Source: Odoribacter lunatus (lineage in GTDB: Bacteria > Bacteroidota > Bacteroidia > Bacteroidales > Marinifilaceae). From it: 64,000 nucleotides of DNA. This document shows positions 10,023 to 18,460 of this stretch, piece by piece; position 1 is the stretch's first letter; each line of letters begins with the position of its first letter. The notes under the pieces were generated by a model. The model made no database searches. It worked only from the letters and a program-made list of their open reading frames with translations, and was not told the origin of the DNA. The stretch spans positions 1-64,000 of the forward strand of contig NZ_CALPCZ010000007.1 in NCBI RefSeq assembly GCF_943193135.1, read 5' to 3'. A program made the translations under genes and the position numbers.

Positions 10023-11786
10023 ATGGATCATGGAATCTTTGAATTGCTGAAGCTCATCGGATCATTAGCCCTATTCCTGTACGGAATGAAACTAATGAGC
10101 GAATCCCTCCAAAAACTCGCCGGCAACAAAATGCGGCAAATCCTAACAGCAATGACTTCCAATAGGGTAACGGGTGTCCTCACCGGCCTATTTATCACAA
10201 CCTTAATACAAAGCTCTTCGGCAACCACCGTTATGGTTGTCAGCTTCGTAAACGCAGGATTATTAGACCTTGTCGGCTCTATCGGTGTCATTCTAGGGGC
10301 CAACATCGGAACAACTATCACCAGCTGGTTGGTTGCCGTATTGGGACTGGGCAAATTCAGTATGAGCGATTTGGCACTGCCCATCATCGGCTGCGCCCTT
10401 CCGCTGCTATTTTCCAAAAAACGTTCCCGCAAAAACTGGGGTGAAATGTTTGTCGGATTCGGTCTCCTTTTCCTGGCCCTTCGGTTCTTGCAAGAAAGCA
10501 TGCCGACCAACCTTCACGACTATCCCGGTGTTGGAGAATTCATTCAAAAAATCAGCTTTTTAGGTTTCCGGTCATGGATGATATTCCTGCTCATCGGAGC
10601 CGTCCTGACCATCCTGTTTCAATCCTCTTCCGCTACGGTAGCCCTGACCTTAGTTATATGTTCCAAAGGCTGGATAGGCTATGAAGACGCGGCAGCCATG
10701 ATTATGGGTGAAAACATCGGAACCACCATCACGGCAAACATTGCGGCAGCCGTTGCAAACGTCCAGGCCAAACGGGCCGCACTCGCCCACTTCATCATTA
10801 ATGTATTCGGCGTTATCTGGCTCTTTACCATATTTGTGCCCTTCCTGCACTTTATCGGTGATTTGTGTGTCACCCTGCATATTTCAAAATACAATCCCAT
10901 TTATTCCGATCCCCGGTTATTGCAGGCGACCTTCTCGCCCGAAGCCAGAGCCGGCGTAATCGCCTCTATCAACACGGCAATGCCCTTGGTACTGTCCTTG
11001 TTCAACACCCTAGCGAAAGGTATCAATGTAAGCATACTCATTTGGTTCACAAGATTCCTTGCTACGCTGGTCAGCCGGATTATTCCGCCCAAAACCGGAG
11101 ACGATACATTCAAACTCAAGCACATCAAGACAGGTATGTTATCCACACCGGACGCCTCCCTGTTTCAGGCTAAACAGGAAATATCCCATTACGGACAAAA
11201 CACGCTTGAAATGTTCCGTAAAACGATAGCGGCATTTGATAAACCCCGGGGGGAATTTGAGAAAGAATTCGACCAGCTCCAGAAAATGGAAGATGAAAGC
11301 GACCAAGTGGAAGTAGATATTGCCGATTACCTGACAAAAGTTTCCGAATCCCGGCTCTCTCCCGAAAACTCCCAACGTGTCCGCGCCATGTTTAAAATGG
11401 TCAGCGAAATAGAAAGTGTCGCCGACTCCATCCTAAACGTAGCGAAAGCTACTTTCCGGCGCAACGAACAGGGAGTCACGTTCCCGGAAGAACTGACCCG
11501 CAAAATAAAACAGATGTTCACGCTCGTTGAAGAATCCATTACCACCATGTGCACCAACCTAAACATGGAATACACAGCCGTAAGCGCCAAAAAAGCCTAC
11601 GAAATCGAACGGTCTATCAACGATTTACGAACTATTTTAAAACAAGAACACCTGCAAGCCATCGAAGAGAAACGTTATGACTACTCTACAGGAATCCTGT
11701 ACAACGACCTTTTCTCCGAATGTGAAAAAATCGGTGACTACACCATTAATGTCACCCAAGCAATGAAAGAAATCGGACACGAATAA
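10023..11786 (+). CDS. Na/Pi cotransporter family protein with PhoU-like C-terminus
   Basis: This is an inner-membrane protein of the Na+/phosphate (NptA/SLC34-like) family, which in characterised members imports phosphate with sodium. The 587-residue protein contains the duplicated QSSSAT signature (near residues 62 and 200) within two inverted-repeat membrane halves, covering about residues 5-350. Residues 385-587 form a helical PhoU-like cytoplasmic domain, which in phosphate systems is regulatory. It stands alone between mnmA and glyQS, with a promoter-like element upstream. Substrate specificity is inferred only from the family. Confidence 0.9.
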   Translation: MDHGIFELLKLIGSLALFLYGMKLMSESLQKLAGNKMRQILTAMTSNRVTGVLTGLFITTLIQSSSATTVMVVSFVNAGLLDLVGSIGVILGANIGTTITSWLVAVLGLGKFSMSDLALPIIGCALPLLFSKKRSRKNWGEMFVGFGLLFLALRFLQESMPTNLHDYPGVGEFIQKISFLGFRSWMIFLLIGAVLTILFQSSSATVALTLVICSKGWIGYEDAAAMIMGENIGTTITANIAAAVANVQAKRAALAHFIINVFGVIWLFTIFVPFLHFIGDLCVTLHISKYNPIYSDPRLLQATFSPEARAGVIASINTAMPLVLSLFNTLAKGINVSILIWFTRFLATLVSRIIPPKTGDDTFKLKHIKTGMLSTPDASLFQAKQEISHYGQNTLEMFRKTIAAFDKPRGEFEKEFDQLQKMEDESDQVEVDIADYLTKVSESRLSPENSQRVRAMFKMVSEIESVADSILNVAKATFRRNEQGVTFPEELTRKIKQMFTLVEESITTMCTNLNMEYTAVSAKKAYEIERSINDLRTILKQEHLQAIEEKRYDYSTGILYNDLFSECEKIGDYTINVTQAMKEIGHE

Positions 11787-11803
11787 ATTTTTCTATTATA
11801 ATT

Positions 11804-13354
11804 ATGGCACAAGAAGACGTATTTAAAAAATTAGTCGCTCATTGTAAAGAATATGGTTACGTATTTCCCTCTTCCGATATATACGACGGTCTGGGAGCCG
11901 TTTACGACTACGGGCAATACGGAGTGGAACTAAAAAACAATATCAAGAGATACTGGTGGGAATCCATGGTACGGCTCCATGAAAACATCGTGGGCATCGA
12001 TTCCGCCATTTTCATGCACCCGACTATCTGGAAAGCCTCCGGACACGTGGATGCTTTCAACGACCCCCTGATAGACAACAAAGATTCAAAGAAAAGATAC
12101 CGCGCCGACGTACTTATCGAAGACCAAATCGCCAAGTATGACGAAAAAATCGAAAAAGACGTAGAGAAAGCACGGAAACGCTTCGGGGAAAAATTCGACG
12201 AAACCCTTTTCCGGCAAACCAATCCGCAGATACTGGAACACATCCGAAAAAGAGACGCTTTGCAAGAGCGGATGTCGGCAGCCCTGAACGCAAACGACCT
12301 AAACGAAGTGCGGCAGATTATCCTCGACGAAAAAATCGTATGCCCCATTTCGGGTACCTGCAACTGGACGGAGGTTCGGCAGTTCAATCTGATGTTCTCC
12401 ACGGAAATGGGCTCTACCGCCGAAGGCGCCAGCAAAATATATTTGCGTCCCGAAACGGCACAGGGCATATTCGTCAATTTCCTCAACGTGCAAAAGACGG
12501 GAAGAATGAAAATCCCGTTCGGTATCGCCCAAATCGGTAAGGCATTCCGGAACGAAATTGTAGCCCGCCAGTTCATTTTCCGTATGCGTGAGTTTGAACA
12601 AATGGAAATGCAATTCTTCGTGCGTCCCGGCAGCGAACTGGAATGGTTCAAGAAATGGAAGGAAACCCGCATGAAATGGCACCAGCTGTTAGGCTTCGGT
12701 GCGGAAAACTATCGCTTCCACGACCACGAGAAGCTGGCGCATTACGCCAATGCCGCTACTGACATCGAATACCGGTTCCCGTTCGGATTCAAGGAAGTGG
12801 AAGGCATCCACTCGCGGACCGATTTCGACCTGTCGCAACATCAGAAATACTCAGGCAAAAAAATTCAGTACTTCGATACCGAACTCAACGAATCCTACGT
12901 TCCGTACGTCATCGAAACTTCCATCGGCGTAGACCGCATGTTCCTGCAAGTGATTTCCGCCGCTTACTGTGAAGAAGACCTAAGTAAAGACGGAAGACAA
13001 GACTCCCGAGTCGTATTGAAACTCCCCGCAGCCCTTGCACCCGTCAAACTGGCCGTCATGCCTTTGGTTAAAAAAGACGGACTTCCGGAAAAGGCACAAG
13101 AAATCATGAACATGCTGAAATACGATTTCAACTGCCAATACGACGAAAAAGACTCCATCGGCAAGCGCTATCGCCGGCAGGATGCCATCGGTACACCTTT
13201 CTGCATCACGATTGACCATCAGACGCTGGAAGACAATGCCGTCACCATCCGTTACCGCGACACCATGGAACAGGAACGCATCGCCATCGACCGGTTATTC
13301 GACATCCTGAAAGAAAAAACAGACATGCGGAATTTACTCCGGCAAATACTTTAA
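11804..13354 (+). CDS. glyQS: glycyl-tRNA synthetase, eukaryote/archaeal-type homodimer
   Basis: This class II enzyme charges tRNA(Gly). The 516-residue single-chain form (alpha2 type) replaces the separate GlyQ and GlyS subunits of many bacteria and is usual in Bacteroidota. Visible class II elements are the motif 2 region (FRNEIVARQFIFRMREFEQMEM), the GSTAEGASKIYLRPETAQGIF segment that recognises glycyl-adenylate, and a C-terminal anticodon-binding domain (VKLAVMPLVKKDGLPE onward, about residues 415-516). It starts 17 bases after the cotransporter and ends just before a strong terminator. Confidence 0.96.
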   Translation: MAQEDVFKKLVAHCKEYGYVFPSSDIYDGLGAVYDYGQYGVELKNNIKRYWWESMVRLHENIVGIDSAIFMHPTIWKASGHVDAFNDPLIDNKDSKKRYRADVLIEDQIAKYDEKIEKDVEKARKRFGEKFDETLFRQTNPQILEHIRKRDALQERMSAALNANDLNEVRQIILDEKIVCPISGTCNWTEVRQFNLMFSTEMGSTAEGASKIYLRPETAQGIFVNFLNVQKTGRMKIPFGIAQIGKAFRNEIVARQFIFRMREFEQMEMQFFVRPGSELEWFKKWKETRMKWHQLLGFGAENYRFHDHEKLAHYANAATDIEYRFPFGFKEVEGIHSRTDFDLSQHQKYSGKKIQYFDTELNESYVPYVIETSIGVDRMFLQVISAAYCEEDLSKDGRQDSRVVLKLPAALAPVKLAVMPLVKKDGLPEKAQEIMNMLKYDFNCQYDEKDSIGKRYRRQDAIGTPFCITIDHQTLEDNAVTIRYRDTMEQERIAIDRLFDILKEKTDMRNLLRQIL

Positions 13355-13359
13355 AATAG

Positions 13360-13387
13360 ATGCCGCCATCCGGCGGCATTTATTTTT
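13360..13387 (+). terminator. intrinsic terminator of glyQS
   Basis: An 8-bp perfect stem (ATGCCGCC/GGCGGCAT) with an ATCC loop is followed by TTATTTTT, five bases after the glyQS stop codon. This is a convincing rho-independent terminator and isolates glyQS from the repeat-bearing region downstream. Confidence 0.85.
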
Positions 13388-13435
13388 ATCCCATCTAATA
13401 AAAGCTAAAATAACAGACGTATTTTTGAAGCGTTC

Positions 13436-13516
13436 ATACCGGTCAAGCGTGGGTAGCTGTTTATTTCGGTGTAGGCATTTGGCGATGTCTTAGAACAGAT
13501 AAACATTCCCACGCTT
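13436..13516 (+). repeat. hairpin element family, copy A
   Basis: This is one of three related hairpin elements in the 566-base gap between glyQS and the next gene. It begins with ATACCGGT. The outer stem AAGCGTGGG (13445-13453) pairs with CCCACGCTT (13508-13516), the second stem TGTTTAT (13458-13464) with ATAAACA (13499-13505), and the apical stem GGCAT with ATGTC around the loop TTGGCG. The 3' side of the apex carries TTAGAACA. A T-rich run follows. A TATTTTTG at 13420-13427 could be a -7 box. Function is unknown; it may be a small structured RNA or a mobile palindrome. Confidence 0.7.
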
Positions 13517-13669
13517 TTCTTTTGTCATTAACTCATTCTTGTCACCTATATTGCGGATTATTCAGACAGTTGTTTGAAAGATTGACCGGGCAGAGAAAAG
13601 TTTCTCACTTTTTCCTTATATTTGTGGCATTGTGGCAGAGAGACCTGCCGTAATTGAAATATTATTTTG

Positions 13670-13746
13670 AAGCGTTTTTGCTTTATCCTTGTTCTAAAAA
13701 TCGCCAATTTTTAACGAGAAAGGATAAACAACACTGACGCTCGCTT
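13670..13746 (-). repeat. hairpin element family, copy B (inverted)
   Basis: This is the same element as copies A and C, on the minus strand. Read on that strand it has outer arms AAGCG/CGCTT, a middle stem TTTATCCTT/AAGGATAAA (plus coordinates 13720-13728 and 13682-13690), and an apical stem AAAAAT/ATTTTT around TGGCG, followed by TTAGAACA. Compared with A and C, the middle helix is lengthened on both strands together and every apical pair is replaced by A-T pairs. The loop and the TTAGAACA segment are kept. This pattern argues for selection on structure. Confidence 0.65.
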
Positions 13747-13770
13747 GCCGTATATATACCTCTATGTTAT

Positions 13771-13862
13771 ATACCGGTTAGGCGTGGGGTACTTGTTGGT
13801 TTATTTTCTCGTGGGCGTTTGGCGATGCCTTAGAACAGATAAACAAAACAGTTCCCACGCTT
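13771..13862 (+). repeat. hairpin element family, copy C
   Basis: This third copy begins with ATACCGGT, like copy A. The outer stem GCGTGGG (13782-13788) pairs with CCCACGC (13854-13860) and extends by a G-T and an A-T pair. The middle stem GTTTAT pairs with ATAAAC, and the apical GGCGT with ATGCC around TTGGCG. TTAGAACA is conserved, and CTTTTTATT follows the outer stem as in a terminator. It ends about 60 bases before the 941-residue secreted protein, so it could also act in that gene's 5' region. Confidence 0.7.
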
Positions 13863-13920
13863 CCTTTTTATTATAAACCCACCTTTCCGGGAGCTTTCAA
13901 GGTGATAAGTATTTCTTGAT

Positions 13921-16746
13921 ATGAAAAAACTAATCAGGTGTGCCGGAATGCGGCGTCTACGGATGTCGTTGGGGTTGCTGTTTGTCGTGACTCTTTCCGG
14001 ATTGTTTTCTCCGCCCGTTTTCGGAAACAATATCCGGGTGGACGGTAAACCCCGTGTCATAAACATCATAAGCGACACGGCAATTATCGAAGTAAATCTC
14101 CGTTGGGATAATTCCTGGCGGGATGATTTCAACTGGGACGCCGCGTGGGTGTTCTTTAAATTCAAAAAACGGGGTCTGGAAAACACGTGGCAGCATGCGT
14201 ACTTAAGTTATTCCGGACATATATTAAACCCGTCAGCAGGAAACGAAGGGGGTGATTACGCCTATATGATAGGCGCCAGCAATGGAAAAGTAAACGGCCT
14301 GTATGTCATACGAAACGGTATTTCAGAGGGGAATGTCCGGGTACGGCTGCAAGCAAAATGGCCATTGGCAGGCACCGGGTTAAGCAAAAGTGATTTCGGC
14401 GATGACTTAAACAAAATATACATCGGCGTACACGGCATCGAAATGGTATACGTCCCTTACGGTGCATATTACTTAGGTGATGCCCATTCCTACAAGAGCT
14501 TTGCAATCGGTGACACGGCAGCCGTCATCATTGATTCGGAAGAGGCATTTACGCTTTCTGCCAAAGACGGGATGTCGAATGTTTGGTTGGCAGCTTCTTA
14601 TCCCAAAGGGTACGCCGGCTTCTATATCATGAAATACGAGACCAGCCAGGAGCAGTATGTGGAATTCTTGAACTCCCTCACCCTTGACCAACAAAAGTCT
14701 CGTGTGACAAATAATGATTTCGCCAATATGCAACGGGGAAACTACGTTTTCGGGAATCTAAAGACACCGAGTTGCCGCAATGGCATTGTGTTTATCGAGC
14801 AACGCAAACCCAACACGCCCGTAGTATTCGGTAACAACCTGAATCCGGCGAATGATTTGTTTTCCGCAGATGACGGTCAGACACTGGCGTGTAATTACAT
14901 GAGCGTGGAGGATATGCTAGCTTATTGCAGCTGGAGCGGCCTGCGCCCCATGAGTGAACTGGAGTATGAAAAAGCCTGCCGGCGATTTTACCCACAAGTA
15001 CCCGATAAGGGTGAATACGCTTGGAATATGAACAGCGGAGTGAACAGTATTTCTTCTTTGGGCGAGTTAAACTACCGGGGCGATGAACGGGAACAGGCTC
15101 TAAGTTATTCAAAGAATGTAAACAGCGGCGGACACATCGATGGTCCCGTCCGTTGCGGAATGTTCGCCACCGCCGCCACGAACCAGATGCAGGCAGGCGC
15201 TACCTACTGGGCAGTCATGGAAATGAGCGGGAATTTAAAGGAACTGTGCGTCAATGTAAATTACAACAACCTTAACGGCGGCAGTTGCGGCGCGGGTGTA
15301 TACAATCCCAACCTCTGGTACACCTCCACATCCTACTACGGCGTGCGGGGCGGTGGCTTTAACAGTACGGACGATTTATTGCGTACTTCCGACCGCACGG
15401 AGGTAATGAATTACTTTACGGCTACCACCCAACGCGACAGTACCGTGGGATTCCGGAGCGTGTACAGCCTGTCGGGCATTGAAATAGACGGCGGAGAAAT
15501 CAGCGCTCCGGACACAGGATGCTGGGGAGGAACAGACATTGACAACATACAGGAGGCATTTTGTCCCGACTTCCCCAATGTACGTTTTCAATACAATTGG
15601 TATGTGAAAAAGCCGGGAGAAGCAAAATTTGAACTGCTTGAACATGCCACCGACGCATCTTTAAAAAATGCCCCGCTGACAAACACCACTACCTATACCC
15701 AAACCTACCAATTCAAGCGGGTCGGCATCTCTTCGCTGGGAATCGCCGAAAGTAACACCCTTACTATAAAAATATTACCTAAGCCTTTCCCCCAGCCTGA
15801 GTATAATTTCGATGCGGGAAGTTCTGTTGAGGTGACACAATATTGGGGTACAACTCCCTCTGCAACATGGCAACTGGAGGGAGCACCGACATGGGCATAC
15901 ATACATGGCACGGCATCCAGCTCCCTGACTATTGCAGGCGGACTGATTAATGAAGAATTTACGCTGAAAGCCCGCCTTGCACAATGCCCCGCAGAAGAAT
16001 TTTCCGCCACAATCAAAATCAGCAACATCGTTCCCTACCGGGGCCACATGGACAGCATCACCCTGCCGGCAGGTACATACAAAATGGAGTGCTGGGGAGC
16101 ACAAGGAGGAACAGGATATGTAGATTATAGAAATATTAACGGACCCGTCACTCGAGGAGGATATGGAGGATATGCTCAGGGAACTACTACCCTGAATGCT
16201 GTTACCACCTATTATGTCTATGTCGGAGGACGAGGTGGTTCAAGCGAGAAAACTTACGGAGGGAGCGGAGGTTGGAACGGTGGTGCTACCGGAGGAGGAG
16301 ATTCAGATGACGACTGTGGCGGAGGCGGTGGAGGCGGCACGGATATACGAATAGGAGGACAATCTTGGTCTGACCGGATTATTGTTGCCGGTGGCGGTGG
16401 AGGGGGTGCCGGAGGTTATGGAATCGGTGGTAGTGGAGGTGGTGATAGTGGTGGATACGGCCGAAACTATTCGACTTCAGCAGCTACGTCTCCGGGTACG
16501 CAAAATTCCGGCTGGGCAATTGGTTATGGAGATACAGGATACTATGGAGGGAGTGGCAAAGTTGGAGGAGGCGGAGGAGGCGGAGGTTACTATGGAGGCC
16601 GCGGAGGTTTAAGTGGAAATGCTAAAAACGCAGCAGGTGGGGGAGGAGGATCCGGCTACGTCAATACCGATATTTTCAAAGACTCCTCCATGTCCAACAG
16701 TGTCCAAGTCGGTAGTGGAAAAGTAGAGATTACACCGTTGAACTAA
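13921..16746 (+). CDS. secreted protein: FGE-sulfatase-like domain plus ALK-type glycine-rich domain
   Basis: This is a 941-residue exported protein. Residues 1-35 are a signal peptide (basic start, LGLLFVVTLSGLFS core). Residues about 175-512 resemble the formylglycine-generating enzyme/SUMF1 fold (MVYVPYGAYYLGD, YIMKYETSQEQYVEFLN, LRPMSELEYEKACRR, GVRGGGFNS, TVGFRSVYS). In Bacteroidota this fold often occurs in surface proteins without sulfatase-activating function. Residues about 525-705 look like beta-sandwich repeats. Residues 708-941 are a glycine-rich domain like that of ALK/LTK receptors (LPAGTYKMECWGAQGG, YVYVGGRGG, RIIVAGGGGGG). No sorting domain was recognised at the C-terminus, which ends in a short beta segment (VQVGSGKVEITPLN). 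Role unknown; adhesion or matrix binding is a guess. The coding strand is less C-rich than neighbouring genes. Confidence 0.8.
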   Translation: MKKLIRCAGMRRLRMSLGLLFVVTLSGLFSPPVFGNNIRVDGKPRVINIISDTAIIEVNLRWDNSWRDDFNWDAAWVFFKFKKRGLENTWQHAYLSYSGHILNPSAGNEGGDYAYMIGASNGKVNGLYVIRNGISEGNVRVRLQAKWPLAGTGLSKSDFGDDLNKIYIGVHGIEMVYVPYGAYYLGDAHSYKSFAIGDTAAVIIDSEEAFTLSAKDGMSNVWLAASYPKGYAGFYIMKYETSQEQYVEFLNSLTLDQQKSRVTNNDFANMQRGNYVFGNLKTPSCRNGIVFIEQRKPNTPVVFGNNLNPANDLFSADDGQTLACNYMSVEDMLAYCSWSGLRPMSELEYEKACRRFYPQVPDKGEYAWNMNSGVNSISSLGELNYRGDEREQALSYSKNVNSGGHIDGPVRCGMFATAATNQMQAGATYWAVMEMSGNLKELCVNVNYNNLNGGSCGAGVYNPNLWYTSTSYYGVRGGGFNSTDDLLRTSDRTEVMNYFTATTQRDSTVGFRSVYSLSGIEIDGGEISAPDTGCWGGTDIDNIQEAFCPDFPNVRFQYNWYVKKPGEAKFELLEHATDASLKNAPLTNTTTYTQTYQFKRVGISSLGIAESNTLTIKILPKPFPQPEYNFDAGSSVEVTQYWGTTPSATWQLEGAPTWAYIHGTASSSLTIAGGLINEEFTLKARLAQCPAEEFSATIKISNIVPYRGHMDSITLPAGTYKMECWGAQGGTGYVDYRNINGPVTRGGYGGYAQGTTTLNAVTTYYVYVGGRGGSSEKTYGGSGGWNGGATGGGDSDDDCGGGGGGGTDIRIGGQSWSDRIIVAGGGGGGAGGYGIGGSGGGDSGGYGRNYSTSAATSPGTQNSGWAIGYGDTGYYGGSGKVGGGGGGGGYYGGRGGLSGNAKNAAGGGGGSGYVNTDIFKDSSMSNSVQVGSGKVEITPLN

Positions 16747-16767
16747 AAGTGGAAAAATAGGACAATA

Positions 16768-16798
16768 GAACAGTGGAAAATTGTTTTTTCCACTGTTC
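16768..16798 (+). terminator. hairpin terminator after the glycine-rich protein gene
   Basis: A 13-bp perfect inverted repeat (GAACAGTGGAAAA/TTTTCCACTGTTC) with a five-base loop lies 21 bases after the stop codon. The following sequence is T-rich but interrupted (CATTTTCTACC), so termination is likely but not classic. Confidence 0.6.
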
Positions 16799-16826
16799 CA
16801 TTTTCTACCAATTTTTTTACTCAAAA

Positions 16827-16932
16827 AAAAACGATAGGTTTTCTATTCAAAAAGAGTATGTTTTTGATGCAAAAAGAGCCTTTTTTTGTACTAAAAAGAG
16901 CCTCTTTTTTTCAAAGGGAGTATCCATTTTCA
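16827..16932. repeat. array 1 of 22-bp A-tract/T-tract units
   Basis: Five consecutive units follow the pattern A4-5, a seven-base core, T4-5. Cores begin at 16832, 16854, 16876, 16898 and 16920, exactly 22 bp apart. The first core is CGATAGG; the others are GAG-type cores (GAGTATG, GAGCCTT, GAGCCTC, GAGTATC), the last with a weaker A-tract. The spacing equals two helical turns, so A-tracts fall on the same DNA face. No protein is convincingly encoded. It lies downstream of the glycine-rich protein gene and upstream of the porin gene. Confidence 0.6.
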
Positions 16933-17029
16933 ATGAATATCTCCAAAATAATAAATAAATGCCTGATATTGAAAATATTAGCAATCACGTTTAGATACAT
17001 CCGGCTTAATAACCAAACCCGTTATTTTT

Positions 17030-17110
17030 AAACCTATCGTTTTGCTACCGAAAACCTATCGTTTTTGAGGCAAAAACGATAGGTTTTTAACATGAAAACA
17101 ATAGGTTTTC
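17030..17110. repeat. array 2 of 22-bp units with CCTATCG core
   Basis: Four units, AAACCTATCGTTTT and its reverse complement, have cores starting at 17033, 17055, 17077 and 17099 (22 bp apart). The first two are in one orientation and the last two in the other. Units two and three together form a perfect 17-bp stem with a three-base AGG loop (17051-17087). Degenerate A-tract/T-tract units continue to about 17166 with roughly 21-bp spacing. The array ends about 50 bases before the porin start codon and could be regulatory. Confidence 0.65.
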
Positions 17111-17218
17111 CAAAAAGGGGTATTTATAGCCGAAAAAGATACTCGGTTTCATGAAAAATAACTTTTCCTATTGCTTCCCGTATATAACCCATGTTTATAC
17201 AGACTATATACGATAACT

Positions 17219-18460
17219 ATGAAAAAATACACCTTCCTTTTTCTCTTGTTTTTAGGCTGCCTGTCTCTGTCTGGAGAAGCACAGAAGATAAATGTTGTTT
17301 CCGTCTCGGAGGAGAACGACCTCCACAATTTCTATACGATGATGAAGGAAGCGTTTCCCCTAGCTTTTAATGACCCGACGTCTCCCCGGTTCATTTTTTT
17401 CGATACGGACAAGCGCTTTATTTTCGGTATCGGCGGGTATGTCCAGGTTGCCGGGGTTTATGATTTCAACGGCGTGGAAAGTTATGACAATTTCACGACT
17501 TCGACGATTGCTCCCAAAGGACATCAAAAAGGCTCCAGTTACGGGATTTCGGTGGGACAGTCCCGCCTGTTCCTCAAGCTACTGGGCGATACGAAGCTGG
17601 GACGGGTCGTTTCGTATATCGAACTCGAGCTGGACGGCCCGAATAATAATCCGGTGCTGAATCAGGCTTTTATACAATTGAAAGGGTTCACATTCGGTAA
17701 GACCTGGAGTACGTTTTGCGATATGACCGCCGTTCCGACAACCATTGACCAAGAAGGTCCCTCAAGTGCCGTCGCTGTCAGACAACCTCAAATCCGTTAT
17801 ACGTATCCGTTGGATTCCAACTGGCAGGCTATGCTGGCTCTTGAGTATGCCGTGCCGGACTATACGAACCAGACCAACGGGTATACGGAAAGTATACGCC
17901 AGCGGATTCCCGATATTCCTTTGGCTATCCGCTATACCGCTCCCAATAAGAGTCATTTGCAGGCGGCTGCTATTCTCCGCAATCTCTATTACAAGAATAA
18001 TATCACGGACAAGGATAAACGTGTTACCGGCTGGGGCGTGAATCTGAGCGGCAATGTAAAGGTAACACCTGCAACAAAGTTCCTGTTTCAAGGGGTGTAC
18101 GGAAAAGGTCTCGCCAATTATATCCAGGATATTTCCTCACTGGGATATGACCTGGTACCCCAACCGACAAACGGACGCCTGAAAGCGTCTGCCATGTGGG
18201 GCATGTTTGCCGCCATACAAAAGAATTGGATGCGCAATCTGTATTCTTCACTGATTTACAGTTATGCCCGTATGGAGAATATCGGCACAATGCCCGCCGA
18301 TAATTATAAATATGCCCAATATGCCGCCGTCAATCTTTTATGGAATTTCTCCGAATACGGAAGTACGGGTGTCGAATATGTTTTCGGACGGCGCAATAAT
18401 TTCAACCAAACATACGGCAATGCCAACCGGATTAATGTTATGGTGAAGTATAGTTTTTGA
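17219..18460 (+). CDS. DcaP-like outer-membrane porin
   Basis: This is a 413-residue outer-membrane beta-barrel protein of the DcaP-like porin family, which lets small anionic substrates through the outer membrane. The ATG at 17219 gives a proper signal peptide (KKYTFLFLLFLGCLSLSGEAQ); an in-frame ATG 16 codons upstream would spoil it. Signature-like segments are FIFGIGGYVQVAGVYDF, GQSRLFLKLLGDTKLG and FGKTWSTFCDMTAVPTT. The C-terminus ends in alternating residues and a terminal Phe (NVMVKYSF), as expected for BAM recognition. The actual substrate is unknown. It is convergent with ribF, one base apart. Confidence 0.8.
   Translation: MKKYTFLFLLFLGCLSLSGEAQKINVVSVSEENDLHNFYTMMKEAFPLAFNDPTSPRFIFFDTDKRFIFGIGGYVQVAGVYDFNGVESYDNFTTSTIAPKGHQKGSSYGISVGQSRLFLKLLGDTKLGRVVSYIELELDGPNNNPVLNQAFIQLKGFTFGKTWSTFCDMTAVPTTIDQEGPSSAVAVRQPQIRYTYPLDSNWQAMLALEYAVPDYTNQTNGYTESIRQRIPDIPLAIRYTAPNKSHLQAAAILRNLYYKNNITDKDKRVTGWGVNLSGNVKVTPATKFLFQGVYGKGLANYIQDISSLGYDLVPQPTNGRLKASAMWGMFAAIQKNWMRNLYSSLIYSYARMENIGTMPADNYKYAQYAAVNLLWNFSEYGSTGVEYVFGRRNNFNQTYGNANRINVMVKYSF

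Noticed and set aside
13436-13862. Integron attC sites
   Set aside because: The arms do not match RYYYAAC/GTTRRRY, no integrase or cassette genes are present, and the conserved part is the apical loop, not the ends.
16382-16612. 76-residue Val/Glu-rich frame inside the glycine-rich gene
   Set aside because: It is a +1-frame reading of glycine codon runs.
16773-16958. 61-residue open frame through the A-tract/T-tract array
   Set aside because: It is made almost entirely of the 22-bp repeat units (Phe/Lys-rich) and begins inside a terminator hairpin.
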